Below are positions 24,524-32,571 of a stretch of 37,606 nt of DNA, piece after piece. A program made the translations under genes and the position numbers. The stretch's first letter is position 1. Each line of letters opens with the position of its first letter. A model generated the notes under the pieces. The model was not told the origin of the DNA, ran no database searches, and was given only the letters and a program-made list of their open reading frames with translations. Source of the stretch: Lachnospiraceae bacterium (GTDB taxonomy: Bacteria > Bacillota > Clostridia > Lachnospirales > Lachnospiraceae); NCBI GenBank assembly GCA_017627275.1, contig JAGAHC010000071.1, forward strand, positions 1 through 37,606, read 5' to 3'.

Positions 24524-25521
24524 ACCCTGAATTTATCGCGATCTACGACGACGAAATGCGTTATGCCTTTCGGCTGATGGAGTATCTGCACCGGAACCGG
24601 AAGCTTCCGTATGAGGTCTGCGTATTCACAAATGAGGAAAAACTCCTTGCCTGGGAAAAGGACCATACGGCGGCGCTTCTGATCGTTGCGGAGAAACGAT
24701 ACACCAGGGAGGTGGCAGACGGCGGCTTTCCGGCGGTCCTTGTCCTGAACGAAAGCGGCAGTTACCTGGGAGAGAGCATCTTAAATGTCAGCAAGTACCA
24801 GTCAATGGAGGCGATCGTGGACTACATCGTGGACCGCTGCCTGCGGGAAAAGGAACCTGCCGCCCCCGCCGTCCGCCACGGTCCGCCGATGAAGATCCTC
24901 GGGATCTACACGCCGATTACGAGGTGTCTGCAGACCACCTTTGCGCTGACCATCGGACAGATCCTCGCCCGCAAGGCGCCGGTCCTGTACCTGAACTTTG
25001 AACAGTATGACGGCTTAAGCAATCTGCTGGGGCGGACCTTCCGCGGCGGCATGGGAGACCTGCTGTATTACAACGAGTGCGCGAAAGAGCGGGTGGCGGG
25101 AGAACTGGTCGCCATGACGGAGGATCTGGGCGGGCTGCACTTCCTGCCGCCGATGCATTCGTACATAGAATCGCACGCCATCCGGGCCGACCAGTGGATC
25201 AGCCTTTTCCGCACCATCGAGAGCGTGTCCGATTACGCGACCCTGATCCTCGACCTGACGGAAAACGTGGAGGGCCTGCCGGACGTGCTGCGCGTCTGCG
25301 ACCGCGTCTTCATGATCGAGCGCGAGGACGGGATCTCCGTGGCGAAGATCCGCCAGTACGAAGAACTGCTGCAGTGGATGGATTATCAGGACGTTTACGC
25401 CAGAACGGTCCACCTGAAACTGCCTGTCTTCAAACGGCTGCCGGCCAACCTCCACTATCTGACACACGGCGAACTTGCCGACTATTGCATGGAATTGTTA
25501 AAGGAGAACGAGCTTTTGTGA
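24520..25521 (+). CDS. tadZ: TadZ/CpaE-like pilus localisation protein with degenerate P-loop
   Basis: A 333-residue protein between the peptidase and TadA, in the TadZ/CpaE position. Residues 1-110 look like a receiver-type domain (alternating strands and helices, no clear phosphorylation aspartate set). Residues 123-330 look like a ParA/MinD-type fold: ILGIYTPITRCLQTTFALTI, then VLYLNFEQYDGLSNLLGR and TLILDLTENV. In family members the P-loop contains a GK(T/S) element; here the segment reads TRCLQTT, with no lysine, so ATP binding may be lost. TadZ marks the site of the pilus machine. The start is TTG at 24520 after CGGAGGAATCTA, overlapping the peptidase stop (TTGA). Confidence 0.8.
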   Translation: MNPEFIAIYDDEMRYAFRLMEYLHRNRKLPYEVCVFTNEEKLLAWEKDHTAALLIVAEKRYTREVADGGFPAVLVLNESGSYLGESILNVSKYQSMEAIVDYIVDRCLREKEPAAPAVRHGPPMKILGIYTPITRCLQTTFALTIGQILARKAPVLYLNFEQYDGLSNLLGRTFRGGMGDLLYYNECAKERVAGELVAMTEDLGGLHFLPPMHSYIESHAIRADQWISLFRTIESVSDYATLILDLTENVEGLPDVLRVCDRVFMIEREDGISVAKIRQYEELLQWMDYQDVYARTVHLKLPVFKRLPANLHYLTHGELADYCMELLKENELL

Positions 25522-26735
25522 ATGCTTTGCAGGAAGAGATCCGCATGCAGATCCAGGAGAAGGTGCTGGAGCGCATGAACTATGAAACCGAGACCAGCGA
25601 CGGGGAGGTCCTTGCTCTGATCGATGAAGAGGTCATCGCGGAGGCATCGAAAAGGACGCTGACCCTGACGGAGCGGAAGACCATCCGGGAGGAGATCTTT
25701 CACGCGCTGCGCGGGCTGGATGCTCTGCAGAGGATCCTCGATGACCACGGGATCACGGAAGTGATGATCAACGGGCCGGAGCAGATCTTTATCGAGCGGG
25801 GCGGACGGATCGTACCGTACGGGGGCCATTTTTCTTCCGCGGAGAAACTGCAGGATGTCATCCAGCAGATTGTGGCCCGGTGCAACCGGGTGGTCAACGA
25901 GTCGTCGCCGGTGGTCGATGCGAGACTTCCGGACGGGGCGCGCGTCAATGTCGTCATGGCGCCGGTGGCGCTGAACGGCCCCTTTGTGACGATCCGCCGG
26001 TTCCCGGAGGAGCCGATCACCGTCGGCGACCTGCTGGCCTTCGGGGCGCTCTCGGAGGAGATGGCCGCCTTTTTGCGGCAGCTGGTTACGGCAAGGTACA
26101 ACCTCTTTGTCAGCGGCGGTACGGGCAGCGGAAAAACGACCTTCCTCAACGCGCTCTCCTCATTCATTCCGCACGACGAGAGGATCATCACCATCGAAGA
26201 CAATGCCGAACTGCAGATCCGGCAGATCGCCAACCTCGTACGGATGGAGGCGAGGGACAAAAACGTGGACGGCTGTAAGGAGATCTCCATCCGGGATCTG
26301 ATCAAGGCCTCGCTCCGCATGCGGCCGGACCGGATCATCGTCGGTGAGGTGCGCGGGGCGGAAGCGATCGATATGATCCAGGCGATGAATACGGGACACG
26401 ACGGCTCCATGTCGACCGGCCACGCCAACAGCGCCATGGATATGCTCAGGCGCCTGGAGACCATGATCCTGATGGGGATCGACCTTCCGCTCTCCGCCAT
26501 CCGCGCGCAGCTGTCGAGCGGCCTCGACATCCTCATCCATCTGGGAAGACTCAGAGACGGATCCAGGAAGGTCCTCGGCATTTTCGAAGTGGGAGACCTT
26601 GTGCAGGGAGAGTACACCCTGACACCGCTGTATCAGTTTTACGAGACGGGAGAAGAAGATGGAAAAGTCAAAGGACACTGGATCAGGGAAGGGGATCTTA
26701 CGGCGCTTGCCAAGCTGGAAGCGGCGGGATTATAA
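25518..26735 (+). CDS. tadA: TadA/CpaF pilus assembly ATPase
   Basis: The motor ATPase of the Tad pilus, 405 residues, cytoplasmic, acting as a hexamer. An N-terminal helical domain precedes DDHGITEVMINGPEQIFIER. The secretion-ATPase core follows: Walker A GGTGSGKT at 200-207, the Asp box IEDNAELQI, Walker B IIVGEVRG near 273, and the His box GHDGSMSTGHAN near 293. The GTG at 25518 overlaps the previous stop (GTGA) after AAAGGAGAACGAGCTTT; the frame is open far upstream only because of high GC. The final 77 bases overlap the next gene. Confidence 0.96.
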   Translation: MNALQEEIRMQIQEKVLERMNYETETSDGEVLALIDEEVIAEASKRTLTLTERKTIREEIFHALRGLDALQRILDDHGITEVMINGPEQIFIERGGRIVPYGGHFSSAEKLQDVIQQIVARCNRVVNESSPVVDARLPDGARVNVVMAPVALNGPFVTIRRFPEEPITVGDLLAFGALSEEMAAFLRQLVTARYNLFVSGGTGSGKTTFLNALSSFIPHDERIITIEDNAELQIRQIANLVRMEARDKNVDGCKEISIRDLIKASLRMRPDRIIVGEVRGAEAIDMIQAMNTGHDGSMSTGHANSAMDMLRRLETMILMGIDLPLSAIRAQLSSGLDILIHLGRLRDGSRKVLGIFEVGDLVQGEYTLTPLYQFYETGEEDGKVKGHWIREGDLTALAKLEAAGL

Positions 26736-27489
26736 GGAGACCACCAGCAAGGCGTGGAAGATCTACCGGCAGCAGTCGCTTTCCCAGCAGATCCTGCTCC
26801 TGTTGCAGGGACTGTGCCTCATCCTGTTTGCGGCCATGTTCTTTTACCGCTCGATCCTCGCCGTCCTGATCCTGCTGCCGCTCCTCCTTCCGATCTACAA
26901 ACGCCAGAAACGAAAGGCCGTCGAGAAAAAGAGAAAGACCCTGACCCTGCAGTTCAAGGACCTGATGGAAAGCGTCATGACGTCGTTAAAGGCCGGGTAT
27001 TCCGCGGAAAACGCCTTCCTCGAAGCACAGCGGGAAATGGCCTTTCTGCATGGAAAGCACAGCGTCATCTGCAAGGAGCTTTTCCGCATCGAAAGCGGAC
27101 TGCACAACAACATCCCGCTCGAAAAGCTGCTTCTTGCACTGGCGAAAGACAGCGGAGTCGAAGAGATAAGAGAGTTTGCGGAAGTCTTTGCCATCGCCAA
27201 AAGAAGCGGCGGCAACATGATCGAGATCATGGAGCGGACGGTGAATCTGATCTCATCGCGCCTGGAAGTGGAGAAGGAGATCGACCTGATCCTGAGCGCC
27301 AAAAAGATGGAGCAGAAGATCATGGACGTCGTTCCCTTTCTCATCATCGCCTACATCGGCATCTCGTCCAAAGGATTCTTCGACGTGCTCTATCACAATC
27401 CGGTCGGCATCCTCATCATGAGCTTCTGCCTGCTGATCTACACCGCGGCATTTCTTTTATCTGAAAAGATCATTCAAATCACAGTCTGA
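26659..27489 (+). CDS. tadB: TadB-like pilus platform protein
   Basis: A 276-residue inner-membrane platform protein with a T2SSF domain. Membrane segments lie near residues 45-85 and 225-275, with the cytoplasmic helical domain between them: FKDLMESVMTSLKAGYSAEN, then RIESGLHNNIPLEKLLLALA and FAEVFAIAKRSGGNMIEIME. It couples the TadA motor to pilin assembly. The ATG at 26659 follows ACGGGAGAAGA, which makes the gene overlap tadA by 77 bases, an unusually long overlap; a later TTG near 26706 would shorten it but has a poorer site. Confidence 0.9.
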   Translation: MEKSKDTGSGKGILRRLPSWKRRDYKETTSKAWKIYRQQSLSQQILLLLQGLCLILFAAMFFYRSILAVLILLPLLLPIYKRQKRKAVEKKRKTLTLQFKDLMESVMTSLKAGYSAENAFLEAQREMAFLHGKHSVICKELFRIESGLHNNIPLEKLLLALAKDSGVEEIREFAEVFAIAKRSGGNMIEIMERTVNLISSRLEVEKEIDLILSAKKMEQKIMDVVPFLIIAYIGISSKGFFDVLYHNPVGILIMSFCLLIYTAAFLLSEKIIQITV

Positions 27490-27503
27490 CAAAGGAAAAG
27501 ACC

Positions 27504-28979
27504 ATGAGAATTCTGTATCTGTATCTGAGCGTGCTGCTTATCATCGCGGCAGGGCTTGTCCTGACGCGAAAGGAACCGCTCGATCCGTCGGCAAAGATCG
27601 ACTGGTACATGCGCCCCTTTCACAGGATGGCGCGCGGCTGCTACCGGCTTTTGACAAAGCGGCGAAGAAAGGGAGCGCCGGAAAGAAGACGGTCACTCCT
27701 TTCCGGGAGCGTCCGCAAAGACCTGGAAACGATGACGCCGTTTTCCTTCCGCGAGACCATGGAGCGCGAATACGTTTTGAAAAAGATCAGCTTTCTTCTG
27801 CTCTTTGTGTTTGCGGCTTCCCTCATGGCATCGCTCACGACACTCGCGGCACAGACCTCGAAGGGGATGGACGAAGAAGGAAGGGTGGAGCGCAACGGAC
27901 TGGGCGGCACGCGGAAGGAACTCCTTCTCGAAGAAGAAAACCTGGGCGCCTTTTCGCTGACGGTGAACGCGCAGCAGTACGGGAAGGAAGAACTGGAAAA
28001 GATGGCGGAGGAAGTCTTCCTCGCACTGGAAACCATGATCGCTTCCGAAAACGAAAGCCTGCAGGCCGTCCGCACGCCGCTCTTTCTGCCGGATCAGGTG
28101 GAGGGCTATCCCTTCCTCATCACGTGGGAGAGCAGCAAATACGAACTGATCGACACGGGCGGACGGGTCTACAACGCGCGGTTTGAAGAAGGCGAGAAGG
28201 AAGAGGCTGTGCTGGAAGCGCACCTCAGGCTGGACGGGCAGTTCTTCCGAAAAGAGTTTCCCATCACGGTGCTGGCGCCGCTTAAGACCCCGGAGGAGAA
28301 GCTGCGGGAAGCGGTCACGGACGCGATGACGGAAGCCGAGACAAGGACGGCCGCCGAAAAAGAATTTGCGCTCCCCGTCGAAGTGGAAGGGCGGACGCTC
28401 AAGTTTCATGAAGTGGTTCGCGACAGGAGTTTTCTCCTCTTTGGCGCCATGCTCCTCATTGGCGTGCTGGCGCTGGTCGGGATGGACTATGATCTGCGCC
28501 GGGCCGTGCTGGCACGGGAGAGAAGACTCCAGCTGGAATACCCGCAGGTCGTCAGCAAATTTGTCCTGTACCTCGGCGCGGGGATGAGCGTCCGAAATGT
28601 TTTTGCAAAGATCGCCCAAAGCGGCGGGGAAAAGAAAGACGGAAAAATTCATCCGGCCTATGAGGAGGTGTTGTATACGGTGCGTGAACTGGAAAGCGGG
28701 GTGACGGAAACGGAAGCATACGCGCACTTCGGAGAGCGGTGCAGGGAGAGGCAGTACATCAAGCTCAGTTCGATCCTGACGCAGAATCTCATCCGCGGAA
28801 ACGACAACCTCCTAAAGGCTTTACAGGAAGAGGCGGAGATCTCTTTTGAAAACCGGAAGAACCTCGCGAGAAAACTCGGGGAAGAGGCGGGGACCAAACT
28901 CCTGGTGCCCATGGTCATGATGCTTGCGGTGACGCTGGTGATGATCATGATCCCGGCGTATCTGGGGTTCTCGGTTTGA
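27504..28979 (+). CDS. tadC: TadC-like pilus platform protein with large extracytoplasmic insert
   Basis: A 491-residue protein in the TadC position, far longer than ordinary TadC (about 300). The C-terminal part is the expected platform: a membrane segment near 308-327, a T2SSF-like helical domain at about 330-460 (VSKFVLYLGAGMSVRNVF, YTVRELESGVTETEAYAHFG, KLSSILTQNLIRGNDNLLKA), and a closing membrane segment at 466-489. Ahead of this lie short membrane segments at 3-20 and 95-115 and a soluble region of roughly 190 residues (about 116-306) that must be outside the membrane if the two flanking segments both cross it. That region is rich in charged residues and beta-type stretches, with no motif I recognise. 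It may contact pilins or the cell wall. Confidence 0.85.
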   Translation: MRILYLYLSVLLIIAAGLVLTRKEPLDPSAKIDWYMRPFHRMARGCYRLLTKRRRKGAPERRRSLLSGSVRKDLETMTPFSFRETMEREYVLKKISFLLLFVFAASLMASLTTLAAQTSKGMDEEGRVERNGLGGTRKELLLEEENLGAFSLTVNAQQYGKEELEKMAEEVFLALETMIASENESLQAVRTPLFLPDQVEGYPFLITWESSKYELIDTGGRVYNARFEEGEKEEAVLEAHLRLDGQFFRKEFPITVLAPLKTPEEKLREAVTDAMTEAETRTAAEKEFALPVEVEGRTLKFHEVVRDRSFLLFGAMLLIGVLALVGMDYDLRRAVLARERRLQLEYPQVVSKFVLYLGAGMSVRNVFAKIAQSGGEKKDGKIHPAYEEVLYTVRELESGVTETEAYAHFGERCRERQYIKLSSILTQNLIRGNDNLLKALQEEAEISFENRKNLARKLGEEAGTKLLVPMVMMLAVTLVMIMIPAYLGFSV

Positions 28980-29029
28980 GGGCGCTCTGCATGGAGCAAC
29001 AGTTTTCAGAACAGGAAAGGAGAAGAAAC

Positions 29030-29239
29030 ATGAAGTTAACAGTAAGAAACATGATGAACAAGGGAAGGGAAAGACTGGTCCGCTTCTGGAAAAACGAAGA
29101 CGGCATGGGTACGGTGGAAGTGATCCTCATCATCGTTGTTCTCATCGGACTGGTCATCATTTTCAAATCACAGATCACGGCGCTGGTGCAAAGCATCTTC
29201 GGAACCATCACGGAGAAGAGCGGCGTTGTCACGGGGTGA
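29030..29239 (+). CDS. flp: Flp-type pilin
   Basis: The probable structural pilin: a 69-residue protein with a short basic leader, a cleavage region (EDGMGTVEVILII) and one hydrophobic segment, as in type IVb Flp1-like pilins of Firmicutes. The prepilin peptidase is expected to cut at the glycine before TVE, giving a mature subunit of about 40 residues. The ATG at 29030 follows AACAGGAAAGGAGAAGAAAC, one of the strongest ribosome binding sites in the operon, as expected for an abundant product. The last 14 bases overlap the next gene if that gene begins at TTG 29226. Confidence 0.92.
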   Translation: MKLTVRNMMNKGRERLVRFWKNEDGMGTVEVILIIVVLIGLVIIFKSQITALVQSIFGTITEKSGVVTG

Positions 29240-30671
29240 GCACAAAGGCTATCTGACGGTCTTTATGGCGCTCTGCCTGCCGGTCCTGCTCACCCTGTTT
29301 CTGACGGTCATCGAAGGCGCCCGCATGAACGCCATACGGCTCCGGTCGGAGATCGCGGCGGACACGGCCATGCAGTCGGTGCTCGCGGAGTTTCATCAGG
29401 AGCTGTACAAGCAGTATGACCTGTTTTTTGTGGACACCTCGTATGGCACGTCGCAGCCTTCCCTTGCGAAGACCGAGGACCATCTGCGCACCTATCTGGA
29501 CGGCAATTTTTCAACGGTGGGTCTCCATCTCTTCGGCAGCCACGTCGACTTTCAGAACTTAAGAGCATCAGACGTGCACATCACCGGCGCGCGGTTTGCT
29601 TCCGACGACGGCGGGAAGGCGGTGCGGGAGCAGATCTACGCCTACATGGCGGCGGACCCGGCAGGGGCGGTCGTCTCCGACATCGTGAATCAGATCGACG
29701 TGTTCGAGGGGATCGGCCGTGACATCACATACTGGGAAACAGCGTGGGAGGAAAACGAGGCAGCGCTCCATGAGGTGCCGTCCGTCGTCGAGGAACATGA
29801 AGACGGGACAGTGGAGGAGATCAAACTGGAGAACCCTGCGGAGGAAGTGACCGGCTTTCGCCTGAGGCCGGCCCTCCTCCAGGTGTTTGGCACGACGCAG
29901 TGGATCTCCGAGGCGCGGGTCGACAGCGGTACCCTCCTGTCGCATCGCGAACTATCGCACGGGATGGGCGTGAAGCCGGACAGTTCCCATGAATACCCGG
30001 AGGCCGACGCGCTGCTTCTGGACGAGTACATCCTGGAGAAGTGCGGCACCTACCGGAATAAGATGGAAAAGAACCGGCTGAAATACCAGGCGGAGTACAT
30101 CCTGTTCGGGAAGGATTCCGACGAGGCAAATCTGGAGAAAATGGCGGCAAGGCTCCTGCTGATCCGCAACGCCGCAAACTGCGCCTACATTTTTTCGGAC
30201 AGCGTCAAATGCGCGGAGGCCGACGTGGTGGCAGCAGGCGTCGCCTTTCTCGTTTTGCAGCCGGAGATCCAGCCGCTTGTCAAAAACGCGATCCTGTTCG
30301 GCTGGGCCTATCTGGAGAGCGTGCTGGACGTGCGGAGCCTGTTTCAGGGAGGAAGCGTTCCCTTCCTCAAAACAAAGGGCACCTGGAAAACATCGCTTTC
30401 CTCCATCTTCTCGCCGGGCGGCTTAAGCGGTGAGAAAAAGGAAGGGGGGATGTTCACATACGAAACGTATTTGCGCGCGTTGCTGTATATGGAAAACATC
30501 CGCACCAAGACCTGGCGGCTGATGGACATGATGGAGGCGGATATCCGGCAGACGAAGGGCAATGAGGGCTTCCGCATGGACGCGTGTTTCGACACCTTCG
30601 CCATGGAGGGGACGATCGCCAGTTCCTTCGGATACACCTGCGGCGTGAAAGGCGCAAAGACGTACAACTGA
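29226..30671 (+). CDS. DUF5702-like Tad-locus protein
   Basis: A 481-residue membrane-anchored protein of the kind that accompanies Firmicutes Tad loci. An N-terminal hydrophobic helix (KGYLTVFMALCLPVLLTLFL, then TVIEGARMNAIRLR) resembles a TadE/TadG-type pseudopilin anchor, and a long soluble extracellular domain follows (QYDLFFVDTSYG and beyond). Function is unknown; it is probably a minor pilus or assembly component. The start is most likely TTG at 29226, after ACGGAGAAGAGCGGCG. An ATG at 29262 is within the hydrophobic helix and would truncate it. The upstream open frame lies inside the pilin gene. Confidence 0.78.
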   Translation: MSRGEHKGYLTVFMALCLPVLLTLFLTVIEGARMNAIRLRSEIAADTAMQSVLAEFHQELYKQYDLFFVDTSYGTSQPSLAKTEDHLRTYLDGNFSTVGLHLFGSHVDFQNLRASDVHITGARFASDDGGKAVREQIYAYMAADPAGAVVSDIVNQIDVFEGIGRDITYWETAWEENEAALHEVPSVVEEHEDGTVEEIKLENPAEEVTGFRLRPALLQVFGTTQWISEARVDSGTLLSHRELSHGMGVKPDSSHEYPEADALLLDEYILEKCGTYRNKMEKNRLKYQAEYILFGKDSDEANLEKMAARLLLIRNAANCAYIFSDSVKCAEADVVAAGVAFLVLQPEIQPLVKNAILFGWAYLESVLDVRSLFQGGSVPFLKTKGTWKTSLSSIFSPGGLSGEKKEGGMFTYETYLRALLYMENIRTKTWRLMDMMEADIRQTKGNEGFRMDACFDTFAMEGTIASSFGYTCGVKGAKTYN

Positions 30672-30693
30672 CGAAAAAAAGGAGGCAGCACCT

Positions 30694-31581
30694 GTGAGAC
30701 ATTCCATCAAAAAAAGACCTCTCCGGGGAAAAGAGATTCTCACGGGGCTGCTTTCCGGCAGCATGACCGTGGAAGCGGCGCTGGTTATCCCGCTGTGTTT
30801 GTTTTTCTTCGTCAACATCCTGTACTCCATCGAAATGATCCGGCTGGAGAGCAACCTTTCGACCGCTCTGCATCAGGCCGGGAACAGGATTGCCTACTAC
30901 GCGTATTTTTACGAATACGCGCCGGAGGGCGTGGCGGGCGCGGTCGACGTACTGGGGAGCGCAGGGGATCTGGGAAACGCCGTTGCCTCGGTCGCACTGT
31001 CAGAGACCTACGTGAGGGGAAAGGTGAACAAGGCTCTCGGAGAAGCGTACCTGAACCACACCTGTCTGCGGGGCGGCAGCGGCAGCATCTCCTACCTTCG
31101 CTCCCGGATCCTTGCGGAAAACGACATCGTGCAGCTTGTCGCCGATTACCGGGCGGGGCCGCTCATTCCGCTGATCGCCTATGATGCGGTCTCCCTACAG
31201 AGCCGGTATTACGGGCATGCCTGGGTGGGATATTCCATCGGCGGAACGGAGGAGATGAGTACGGAAGAGGAAGACGAGGAGACGGTCTTTATCACGGAGA
31301 GTGGCCGCGTGTACCACAGGGAGAGGAGCTGCACCTACCTGATGCCGTCCCTTCACGGGATCGCGGCGTCTGACATCGCCGCGGCGAGGAATGAAAGCGG
31401 CGCCAAATATTATCCGTGCGAAAGCTGCCATCCGGCAAAGACGGGGACGCTGCTTATCACCAACGAAGGCAACCGCTATCACCGTTCCAAAGACTGTTCG
31501 GCGATCAAACGGACGGTCAGGGAAGTCAAACTTTCCTCGGTGGTAAACCGGATGCCGCCCTGTTCAAAATGCGGATATTGA
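30694..31581 (+). CDS. TadE-like protein with two C-terminal HxxxxC/CxxC motifs
   Basis: A 295-residue pseudopilin-like protein. The N-terminus has a TadE-type segment (SGSMTVEAALVIPLCLFFFV) with a likely cleavage site, and a helical extracellular part follows. The last 95 residues hold two repeated units: VFITESGRVYHRERSCTYL ending in YYPCESC, and LLITNEGNRYHRSKDCSAI ending in PPCSKC. Each has H-x4-C and C-x2-C (H208, C213, C242, C245; H263, C268, C290, C293), a pattern suited to zinc or iron binding or to disulfides outside the cell. The GTG at 30694 follows AAAAGGAGGCAGCACCT. Confidence 0.85.
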   Translation: MRHSIKKRPLRGKEILTGLLSGSMTVEAALVIPLCLFFFVNILYSIEMIRLESNLSTALHQAGNRIAYYAYFYEYAPEGVAGAVDVLGSAGDLGNAVASVALSETYVRGKVNKALGEAYLNHTCLRGGSGSISYLRSRILAENDIVQLVADYRAGPLIPLIAYDAVSLQSRYYGHAWVGYSIGGTEEMSTEEEDEETVFITESGRVYHRERSCTYLMPSLHGIAASDIAAARNESGAKYYPCESCHPAKTGTLLITNEGNRYHRSKDCSAIKRTVREVKLSSVVNRMPPCSKCGY

Positions 31582-31594
31582 GGAAGGAAACAGA

Positions 31595-32092
31595 ATGCAG
31601 GTCATACCTTTTTTGAAACAACTGACAGCCGGAGGATACCTTGCCGCCGCTTCCGTGACGGACATCCGGACGAAGTCGGTCCCAAAGTGGCTCCTCCTTC
31701 TTGCAGGACTGACCGAGACGCTGCTGCTTGCGGCAGAGACGGCAATGGTTCTTCAACAGACTGCCCCGGGCGATCTGCGGCAGAGACTGACAGAGGGGCT
31801 GCTGTCCCGCGTGCCGGCCTTTGTGCCGGGCGTCCTTTTTCTGCTCCTTTTCTTCTTTGCAAAGGAACAGGTGGGATGCGCGGACGGGCTTTCTCTCCTT
31901 ATCCTGGGGGCGGCGCTTACGCCTGCCGGGATCTGGCTGGCGCTGTGTATGGCGCTGCTCATCGCTTTTTTCTATGCCGCCTTCCTGCTGATCCTGAAAA
32001 AGGGCACGCGGAAAAACCGGCTTCCCTTCCTGCCGTTTCTTACGGCAGGGACGGTGATCGCTTCACTACTGCTTACAAACAGCACCCTGTAA
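31595..32092 (+). CDS. Prepilin peptidase-like protein (A24 family, second copy)
   Basis: A 165-residue membrane protein with four to six membrane segments and the two aspartate motifs of the family: AAASVTDIRTKSVPKWLL (D near residue 23) and EQVGCADGLSLLILGAALTP (GxxD-type, D near residue 97, with alanine in place of the usual glycine). It likely cleaves Flp or TadE-like prepilins, or acts with the first copy at 24119. The ATG at 31595 follows GAGGAAGGAAACAGA. Its stop is directly followed by an ATG codon of the next gene. Confidence 0.8.
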   Translation: MQVIPFLKQLTAGGYLAAASVTDIRTKSVPKWLLLLAGLTETLLLAAETAMVLQQTAPGDLRQRLTEGLLSRVPAFVPGVLFLLLFFFAKEQVGCADGLSLLILGAALTPAGIWLALCMALLIAFFYAAFLLILKKGTRKNRLPFLPFLTAGTVIASLLLTNSTL

Positions 32093-32113
32093 ATGCAGGA
32101 GAAGGAATACAGA

Positions 32114-32569
32114 ATGACCACACGGCGAAAATGGAAGAAAGGCAGGGACGTGCCTGCCTACATGACAGTGGAAGCGGCGCTTCTTCTGCCGCTGATCCTG
32201 CAGGGAATGGCACTCCTCATCTGCCTGTCCTTCTTTATGTACGACCAGTGCACGTATGAGCAGGATGCCTACTTTGCCTGCTTTAAGGCGAGCATCACCA
32301 AGGAAGAGGGGAAGGCAATGGAAGTGCTGAAAAAAACGGCGGATGCCGCCTTTTCAAAGGGCTACCTGATGGCCGGCACACCTTCGTACAGCGCGGGAGA
32401 AAGCGGGAGCATGTTCACCGTGAAAGGAAGCGGAAAGGCGGGACTCTGGGAGACGGACTTTACCGGGCAGGCGGAGCGATTCGACCCGCCGTACGGCATC
32501 CGGAAGTACAGACGGCTCGGATATCTGGCCGGACGGGTGTTAGACACGATCGCGCCGGAGAAAGGATAA
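32114..32569 (+). CDS. TadE-like pseudopilin
   Basis: A 151-residue protein with a basic N-terminus, a TadE-type hydrophobic segment (AYMTVEAALLLPLILQGMAL) and a small extracellular domain with a cysteine. It probably becomes a minor pilin after leader cleavage. The start at 32114 is preferred because AGGAGAAGGAATACAGA lies just before it; an ATG at 32093, at the base after the previous stop, would add seven residues and lacks a site. Confidence 0.82.
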   Translation: MTTRRKWKKGRDVPAYMTVEAALLLPLILQGMALLICLSFFMYDQCTYEQDAYFACFKASITKEEGKAMEVLKKTADAAFSKGYLMAGTPSYSAGESGSMFTVKGSGKAGLWETDFTGQAERFDPPYGIRKYRRLGYLAGRVLDTIAPEKG

Positions 32570-32571
32570 GG

